DNA of 32,149 bases from the NCBI GenBank assembly GCA_010029775.1, contig RGWK01000004.1, positions 1 through 32,149 of the forward strand, read 5' to 3'. Shown in pieces: positions 26,126 through 32,149 of the stretch. Source of the DNA: Gammaproteobacteria bacterium. Lineage in GTDB: Bacteria; Pseudomonadota; Gammaproteobacteria; Steroidobacterales; Steroidobacteraceae. Made by a program: the position numbers and the translations under genes. The notes below the pieces were generated by a model. It was not told the origin of the DNA, ran no database searches, and worked only from the letters and a program-made list of their open reading frames with translations. Each line of letters opens with the position of its first letter. Positions within the stretch are counted from its first letter, which is position 1.

Positions 26126-26800
26126 GTGACATACAGCCTGCTGCTTTGGGCGCACGTTCTGGTGATGGGTTACTGGCTCGGCAGCGAACTGGTCATCAAT
26201 GCGCTGACGCATTACATCGCCCGCACCACCAGTTTGTCGGGTACCGAGCGCATGCGGCTGTGGGATTTTCTACTCGACGTCGACCAGCACGTACGCAACG
26301 CCATGATCATGTCGGTGCCGCTCGGCTTCTCGCTCGCCGGCCTCCTTGGGCTCGCCCCGATCGAGGGCTGGACCGTGATCGCGGTGTGGTTTGTATCGGC
26401 GGTTTGGTTCTGGTTCATGTGGCTGGTTCACTGGCGTCGCAACACGGCCGAGGGCCTGACGCTCGCGCGCTGGGACTGGCGCCTGCGCTACGTGCTGATG
26501 GTGCTGTTCTTCGCCAGTGCCGTGTGGTCGCTCGCGACCGGCTGGCCGTTTGCCGCGCCGTGGCTTGCGTGGAAGGTATTGCTGTTCGTCGGCTGCATGG
26601 CCTGCGGCATCGCCGTTCGCTACTACATCCGCGCCGCCTACCGCAGCGCGCTGCCGGCGATCGCGGCCGATCGGGCCACGCCCGCTGACAACGCCGAGTT
26701 CGCCCTGCTGATGCGCCGCGCGACCTGGGCGCTGGTGGTGCTCTGGGTGCTGCTGTTCACGATTGGCGCCTTGGGGGCCCTCAAGCCGCACTTCGGCTAG
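26126..26800 (+). CDS. Multi-pass membrane protein of unknown function
   Basis: GTG start. Several hydrophobic helices: LLLWAHVLVMGYWLGSELVINAL, VIAVWFVSAVWFWFMWLVHW, ATWALVVLWVLLFTIGAL. Confidence 0.8.
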   Translation: MTYSLLLWAHVLVMGYWLGSELVINALTHYIARTTSLSGTERMRLWDFLLDVDQHVRNAMIMSVPLGFSLAGLLGLAPIEGWTVIAVWFVSAVWFWFMWLVHWRRNTAEGLTLARWDWRLRYVLMVLFFASAVWSLATGWPFAAPWLAWKVLLFVGCMACGIAVRYYIRAAYRSALPAIAADRATPADNAEFALLMRRATWALVVLWVLLFTIGALGALKPHFG

Positions 26801-26809
26801 AATCGCCGC

Positions 26810-28789
26810 ATGAACGTGTTTACCGTGTTGCGTCGTGCCCGGCTTGTGCTCGGGTGGTGTGTTTCGGCTGTGCTGCTGTCGGCGTGTCTGTCGAGCGCGG
26901 GGCCGGAGGCACCGACCATCACCGAACAGCCGAAGGACCGCATCACGTTCATCGGTCAGACGGCGAAGTTCGACTTCGGCGGCTCGGGCAAGCCGCCGTT
27001 CACCTTCCAGTGGTTTCGCAATGGAACGGCCATTTCCGGCGCGACGGCGTCGACCTACACCACGCCGGCGCTGACGGCTGCCGACGATGGCGCGAAGTTC
27101 TCCGTGACCATCACGAATGCCGCCGGCACGGTGACGAGTTCTCAGGCCACGCTGACCGTCAAGCCCGGTCCTTCGATCACCACGCAGCCGGTGTCGACCT
27201 CCGTTACGGCGGGTACGGCAGCGAGTTTCACGGTCGTTGGTGCGGGCGAACAGCTGGCGTATCAGTGGTTCCGTGACGAGGTCGCGATCTCGGGCGCCAC
27301 CACGGCGACCTATTCACTGACCTCGCCGACCGCGGCTGATGATGGCGCGGTATTTGTGGTCTACGTGGTTAATCCGGGCGGTTTCGTTGCCTCCAATCCT
27401 GTGACGCTCACGGTCTCTGCGGCACCGGCTATCGTTGTGCAGCCCGTCAGCCAAACCGTCGTGGCAGGGGACTCGCTTACGCTCGCGGTCAGCGCGACGG
27501 GCGGCAACCTCAAGTACCAATGGAAGCGCAACGGCGCCGACATCGAGGGTGCCACATCGAACGTATACCGACTCGCCGCTGCGGCGGCGGGCGATGACAA
27601 CGCCTCGTTCACCGTCGCCGTCAGCAATGGGCTCGGGGCGGTGACGAGCAGCGCGGCCGTGGTGCGTGTGGTGGCAGGCGCCGTGTCGGCCTTGCCGGTC
27701 GCAGCGGCGCAGGTGGCCGTCTCGAAGCCGGGCTCCGCTTCGGGAAGTTTCACGCTCGTGCGCCGCTCCAACGGCACGCTCGCCAGCTGGGGGTACAACA
27801 CAGACGGGCAGCGCGGTGATGGCACGGTGACTTTGCCGAGCGACACCATCGGCACGGTCACGCTGCCCGCCGGACGCACCGCCCGCCAAATCGCGGTCGG
27901 TGGCTCGCACGCACTCGTGCTGCTCGATAACGGCGACGTGTATGCCTGGGGTCTCAACGATGCCGGGCAGCTCGGGCAGGGCGATGTCGCCACCCGCGCC
28001 GTTCCGGTGAAAGTCACCTTGCCGGCCGCCGCCATTGCCATTGCGGCGGGCCGCGTGCACTCGGTTGCCGTGCTAACTGGCGGGGCCGTGTACACCTGGG
28101 GTGCCAACACTTTCGGGCAATTGGGTGATGGCGGCCGCGAAGCGAAGGCCTCGCCGGTGGCCGTCGTGGGGCTCGACGGCGTGGTCGGCGTGGCGGCGGG
28201 GAAGGATCACACGCTGGCTCTGCGCAGCGATGGAACCGTGCGCGCCTGGGGTGCCAATGCCTCCGGCCAGTTGGGCGATGGCACGTTCAAGCCGAGCCGG
28301 GTGCCGGTGATCGCGGCGTTGTCGGGCATCGCTCGTATCCGCGCGGGTGGTGATCAATCCTTCGCGATCTCGACGCGCCGTGCGCTGTATGCCTGGGGCG
28401 AGAATGGCGATGGGCAGCTCGGGCTGGGATCGGCGCTCGATGCCGGAGTCCCTGCAGGCGTGCTGCGCGATGTGGTGGACGCCGCCACGGCCGATCGCAC
28501 CTCGATTGCTTTGGGTGGTGATGGCCTTGCTCGATCGGCGGGCGCCAACGAATCGGGCTCCTTGGGCGATGGCGGCAGCACGGCGCGCAATACCTTTGGT
28601 GCCGTTGCGGTGCTGAGCACGGGTATCTCCATCGACACCGGCGGCCGCTCGTTCTCGGCAGCCATCGCGGCGGATGGCGCGACCTACACCTGGGGTGACA
28701 ACACGAGCAAGCAGCTGGGCAACACGACCCTCTCTGCCGTGGGTACCTCCACACCTACCGCCGTGCCCTCCTTCGACGCGATTCCGTAA
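26810..28789 (+). CDS. Lipoprotein with three Ig-like domains and an RCC1-type beta-propeller
   Basis: Lipobox VLLSAC. Three Ig-like repeats (FTFQWFRNGTAISGATASTY, LAYQWFRDEVAISGATTATY, LKYQWKRNGADIEGATSNVY). About seven RCC1 units (YAWGLNDAGQLGQGD, YTWGANTFGQLGDGG, RAWGANASGQLGDGT, YAWGENGDGQLGLGS and others). Confidence 0.93.
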   Translation: MNVFTVLRRARLVLGWCVSAVLLSACLSSAGPEAPTITEQPKDRITFIGQTAKFDFGGSGKPPFTFQWFRNGTAISGATASTYTTPALTAADDGAKFSVTITNAAGTVTSSQATLTVKPGPSITTQPVSTSVTAGTAASFTVVGAGEQLAYQWFRDEVAISGATTATYSLTSPTAADDGAVFVVYVVNPGGFVASNPVTLTVSAAPAIVVQPVSQTVVAGDSLTLAVSATGGNLKYQWKRNGADIEGATSNVYRLAAAAAGDDNASFTVAVSNGLGAVTSSAAVVRVVAGAVSALPVAAAQVAVSKPGSASGSFTLVRRSNGTLASWGYNTDGQRGDGTVTLPSDTIGTVTLPAGRTARQIAVGGSHALVLLDNGDVYAWGLNDAGQLGQGDVATRAVPVKVTLPAAAIAIAAGRVHSVAVLTGGAVYTWGANTFGQLGDGGREAKASPVAVVGLDGVVGVAAGKDHTLALRSDGTVRAWGANASGQLGDGTFKPSRVPVIAALSGIARIRAGGDQSFAISTRRALYAWGENGDGQLGLGSALDAGVPAGVLRDVVDAATADRTSIALGGDGLARSAGANESGSLGDGGSTARNTFGAVAVLSTGISIDTGGRSFSAAIAADGATYTWGDNTSKQLGNTTLSAVGTSTPTAVPSFDAIP

Positions 28790-28827
28790 GCGGTATTGCA
28801 GCGCCGGCGTTGCGAAATTACAACGAA

Positions 28828-28862
28828 ATCGGATTGAGAAATCCGATCTGACATGGTAACAA
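28828..28862 (+). promoter_or_regulatory. Candidate sigma70-type promoter (TTGAGA-N17-TAACAA) overlapping inverted repeat ATCGGATT-GAGA-AATCCGAT
   Basis: Perfect 8-bp inverted repeat at 28828-28847. TTGAGA at 28834-28839 and TAACAA at 28857-28862 lie upstream of the TonB-dependent receptor. Confidence 0.4.
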
Positions 28863-28955
28863 TTGCGCCCTTCGGGAGAGGGGTTCCGGGCAATAGCCCG
28901 GTTTCCGCTTGTCCGAGCGGTTTTCAAAGCAAACAACAGGGAAGGATTCAACACC

Positions 28956-31931
28956 ATGACACGCGTCAATCGCGCTGCCTTGATCTCGGCATTCGTCGCC
29001 GCTGCGGTCGCTCAGAGCGCTGCACTGGCTGCGCCGCAGGCTCAGTCGTCGGCCAACACCTCGCAAGCCACCAGTCAGGAATCGGCGATCGAGGAAGTGG
29101 TCGTCACCGGTTCGCGCATCAAGCGCACCGAGTTCACCTCGAGCTCGCCGGTGCTGATCATCACGAGCGAAGAGACCTCCCTCGAGGGCTTGCTCAGCAC
29201 GTCTGAAATCCTGCAAACGAACACGCTCGCGGCGGGTTCGCAACAGATTAACGACCAGACCACGGGCTTCGTGACCGAGAACGGTCCGGGTGCCAACACG
29301 GTCGCACTGCGTGGCATCGGTTCCTCGCGTACGTTGCTGCTGCTGAACGGCCGTCGCCTCTCGCCCGCGGGTGCCCGCGGTCAGTTGGCCTCCGTTGACC
29401 TCAACGTCATCCCGACCTCGATCGTTCAGCGCACCGAGATCCTCAAGGACGGCGCGTCGTCGGTGTACGGTTCGGACGCCATCGCGGGTGTCGTGAACCT
29501 CATCACCAACAAGAACCTCGACGAGGGGCGCCTGAGCGCCTCGGCCAACTCCGTGTTCGAAGGTGGTGGCGAAACCCAGCTGTTCTCGTACGAGTACTAC
29601 AACCGCGAGCCGATGCTGGTTGCCGATCGTGACTTCCTGAGCTGCGCGCAGGACAACCTCACCAACGTCACGCAAAACCCGAACTCGATCTTCTACTCGT
29701 CGGCTGGACAGTCACTAGACATCATCGACCCGGCCACCGGCCAATCGAAGTGCTTCAACCTGCTTGACGCCGTCATCGACCGTCTGCAGCGTGGTGGTCG
29801 CTTCGTGCCCGACTCCACGGCCGTTGCGGGTGGCGGTGCCTTCGGTCTCGACCTCGCGGGCTGGAAGCGTGTCGGCTTGACCTACGCGCAGGTGCTGGCC
29901 GCTCGTCCGACCTTGACGCCGGCCCAGGCCCTGCAGGCCTGGCGTGATTCGCAGGCGATCGTGCCGAACGATCCGAAGCGTTTCTTGAGCCGTACGTTCA
30001 TCTCGCCGGTGGAGCGCAACTCGGTGTTCGCGGAAGGTTCGTACACCTTCAGCGACGCCGCCAAGGTGTACGGCGAAGCGCTGTACAACAAGCGCGAGTC
30101 CGCGCAGAAGAGCTGGCGGCAGATTTTCCCCAACGTGGCCGCGGCGAACCCCTCGAACCCGTTCGGCGAAATCGCCCGGTCGATCGTCACCATTCCGACC
30201 AACCAGGAACAGGAAGTCGAGTTCAAGCGTGCCGTGGTGGGCATCACGGGTGAGTGGTCGAGCGGCTTCCTCGATGGCTGGAGCTACGACGCGTATATCC
30301 AGCGCGCGGAGTCGGACGCCACGTACGTCAACGACATCATCTACAACGATCGCGTGAATGCGACCACCGGTGCCTCGGCCTGTAACGCGGCCCTGATCAC
30401 CATCTCGGGTCCGGTGACCTGCCAGGCCGTCAACTGGTTCAGCCCCACGACCATCACGTCAGGCAACTTCTCGGATGCCGAGAAGGCGTTCCTGTTCACG
30501 CGTGACATCGGCCAAACGAGCTACACGCAGAACCTGCTTGGCGCGTCGCTCACCGGCAGCGTCTTTGACCTGCCTGCGGGTTCGGTCAGCGCGGTGATCG
30601 GTATCGAAGCTCGTAAGGACTCGATCGATGATCTGCCGGGCTTTAACGCCCGTAATAGCAACCTGTGGGGCCAGACGTCGGCCGGTCAGACCAAGGGCGA
30701 TGACACCGTGAAGGAAGCCTACACGGAGTTCGAAGTTCCGTTGCTGCGCGACATTCCGGGCATCAAGCGCCTGACCTTCAACGGTTCGTACCGCTGGACG
30801 GATTACGAGAGCTACGGTTCGGACAGCACCTACAAGGTGAGCTTGAACTGGCAGTTCATCGACGCCCTGCGTCTGCGTGGCGCCTACGGCACTTCGTTCC
30901 GTGCGCCGGCGCTCTACGAACTGTACCTTGCCAACCAGACGGGTTTCATCGGGCAGGGCTCGGTTGATCCTTGCACCCAGTGGAACCTCAGCTCGAACCA
31001 GCAGATCGTCAAGAACTGCGGTCCGAGCGGCATCGGTCTGCCGGAGAACTGGAACAACCTGAACTCCTCGGCGCTCGCCATCACCGGTGGCGGCAAGGGC
31101 ATCCTCGATGCGGAGACCTCGGACAACACCACCGTAGGTTTGATCTGGACGCCGGAGTCGCTGCCTGTCAGCGCGGCTGTCGACTGGTGGCGCATCGAGA
31201 TCAACAACCAGGTCTCGCAGTTCGGTGCAGGAAACATCGTGAGCTCATGCTACGGTTCCAAGGATTTCCCCAACGACCCGTTCTGCTCGCTGTTCCAGCG
31301 TGATCTGAACAAGGCCTCGCCGAGCTACGGTAAGATCGACAACATCCGCAACTCCTACGTGAACATTGCCAACCAGACGGTGGAGGGTACCGACTGGACC
31401 GTGCGCTTCAACAAGCGCTTCGGCAAGACGCAGGTGCGGATCAGCGCGCTGGTCACGTACTTCAATGTCGATCAGTCGCAGACCTTTGAGACCTTCCCGA
31501 TTGTTGATAGCCGCAACACGATCTACAACAACCGTTGGGTGTCCAACCTCGATTTCAACTTCGAGCGCGGGCCCTGGACCTTCAACTGGAACATCGATGG
31601 CTTCGCCAAGGCGTCCAACGATGATTTCTTTGGCGGTGACACCTTCGGCTGGCGTGGTTTCGCGAACTGCCTGACGTCGGCGCCGACTTCCACCACCTGC
31701 GTGGCCGCGAAGTACGACCAGACCACCGAAATGGCCTTCTATCACGACATGTCGCTGCGCTACCGCGCGGACAAGTGGGAAGCCATCGTCGGTGTGTCGA
31801 ACGTGTTCGACAAGGAGCCGCCGGTGCTGTCGACGGGTTCCGGTGCAACCCGCATCGGCAACGCCGTGGCGATCAGCAACTACGACGTGCTCGGCCGCCG
31901 GGCGTTTGCGACGCTGAACTACCGGTTCTGA
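28956..31931 (+). CDS. TonB-dependent receptor
   Basis: MTRVNRAALISAFVAAAVAQSAALAAPQ signal from 28956. IEEVVVTGSRIKR; plug region VALRGIGSSRTLLLLNGRRLSPAGARGQLASVDLNVIPTSIVQRTEILKDGASSVYGSDAIAGVVNLIT; C-terminal RRAFATLNYRF. Confidence 0.97.
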   Translation: MTRVNRAALISAFVAAAVAQSAALAAPQAQSSANTSQATSQESAIEEVVVTGSRIKRTEFTSSSPVLIITSEETSLEGLLSTSEILQTNTLAAGSQQINDQTTGFVTENGPGANTVALRGIGSSRTLLLLNGRRLSPAGARGQLASVDLNVIPTSIVQRTEILKDGASSVYGSDAIAGVVNLITNKNLDEGRLSASANSVFEGGGETQLFSYEYYNREPMLVADRDFLSCAQDNLTNVTQNPNSIFYSSAGQSLDIIDPATGQSKCFNLLDAVIDRLQRGGRFVPDSTAVAGGGAFGLDLAGWKRVGLTYAQVLAARPTLTPAQALQAWRDSQAIVPNDPKRFLSRTFISPVERNSVFAEGSYTFSDAAKVYGEALYNKRESAQKSWRQIFPNVAAANPSNPFGEIARSIVTIPTNQEQEVEFKRAVVGITGEWSSGFLDGWSYDAYIQRAESDATYVNDIIYNDRVNATTGASACNAALITISGPVTCQAVNWFSPTTITSGNFSDAEKAFLFTRDIGQTSYTQNLLGASLTGSVFDLPAGSVSAVIGIEARKDSIDDLPGFNARNSNLWGQTSAGQTKGDDTVKEAYTEFEVPLLRDIPGIKRLTFNGSYRWTDYESYGSDSTYKVSLNWQFIDALRLRGAYGTSFRAPALYELYLANQTGFIGQGSVDPCTQWNLSSNQQIVKNCGPSGIGLPENWNNLNSSALAITGGGKGILDAETSDNTTVGLIWTPESLPVSAAVDWWRIEINNQVSQFGAGNIVSSCYGSKDFPNDPFCSLFQRDLNKASPSYGKIDNIRNSYVNIANQTVEGTDWTVRFNKRFGKTQVRISALVTYFNVDQSQTFETFPIVDSRNTIYNNRWVSNLDFNFERGPWTFNWNIDGFAKASNDDFFGGDTFGWRGFANCLTSAPTSTTCVAAKYDQTTEMAFYHDMSLRYRADKWEAIVGVSNVFDKEPPVLSTGSGATRIGNAVAISNYDVLGRRAFATLNYRF

Positions 31932-31957
31932 TCGCAGAGCTCGGGTTTCGACCCCTC

Positions 31958-31989
31958 GAAAAGGCCCGCCTCGGCGGGCCTTTTCTTTT
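31958..31989 (+). terminator. Rho-independent terminator of the TonB-dependent receptor gene
   Basis: GAAAAGGCCCGC-CTCG-GCGGGCCTTTTC followed by TTTT; 27 nt after the stop codon. Confidence 0.92.
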
Positions 31990-32003
31990 GCTAGTCTCAC
32001 GCT

Positions 32004-32149
32004 ATGACTGCACCGCAACGCTTCACACTGACCACCACCGATGGCGAACAGCTCGCCTGCTTCGACTGGGCTCTGCCCGGGCCGCGCGGCACCGTGCTCA
32101 TCGTGCATGGCCTCGGCGAACACGCCCTGCGCTACGCGCGGCTCGCCGA
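32004..32149 (+). CDS. Alpha/beta-hydrolase (monoacylglycerol lipase/serine aminopeptidase S33-like), partial at window end
   Basis: ATG at 32004: MTAPQRFTLTTTDGEQLACFDWALPGPRGTVLIVHGLGEHALRYARLA, open to the window end. Confidence 0.8.
   Translation, partial: MTAPQRFTLTTTDGEQLACFDWALPGPRGTVLIVHGLGEHALRYARLA

Noticed and set aside
27007-28760. DNA-level tandem repeats in the Ig/RCC1 gene
   Set aside because: Explained by protein domain repeats; the nucleotide copies are diverged and are not a CRISPR or satellite array.
28818-29675. 285-aa minus-strand ORF over the TonB receptor start
   Set aside because: Antisense to the receptor signal peptide and plug domain; Arg-rich.
31245-32123. 292-aa minus-strand ORF across the receptor end, terminator and next gene
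   Set aside because: Runs through a strong terminator and two supported genes; shadow ORF.

Overview
This is a high-GC bacterial window, probably proteobacterial (inferred from gene families and style; taxonomy not computed). It carries about 28 protein genes and no recognisable tRNA, rRNA, CRISPR array or transposase. Its main feature is a tightly packed + strand block at 5338-14367, with ATGA or GTGA stop/start overlaps at most junctions. The block encodes three DUF1838-like proteins, a frameshifted small beta-rich protein, two alpha/beta-hydrolases, a fatty-acid hydroxylase/sterol-desaturase, a Tat-type amidohydrolase, and an in-frame fusion of a TPR/Sel1-like secreted protein to a Tat-type alpha/beta-hydrolase-fold protein that lacks the canonical nucleophile. 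A fourth DUF1838 gene is divergent at 4304-5239 and a fifth lies at 17824-18651. The flanks contain a molybdopterin oxidoreductase (truncated at the window edge), a YghU-type GST, a CDP-alcohol phosphatidyltransferase, three VOC-family proteins, CpcT/CpeT-like, ASCH-like, EamA, NlpC/P60, an SBP_bac_5 solute-binding protein, a NiCoT-like transporter, a beta-propeller/di-haem c lipoprotein, an Ig+RCC1 lipoprotein and a TonB-dependent receptor with a clear terminator. The best candidate for an undescribed system is the DUF1838-centred, largely exported enzyme cluster, plausibly processing a hydrophobic substrate. Its function is inferred only. All family calls come from reading the translations; no database search was run.
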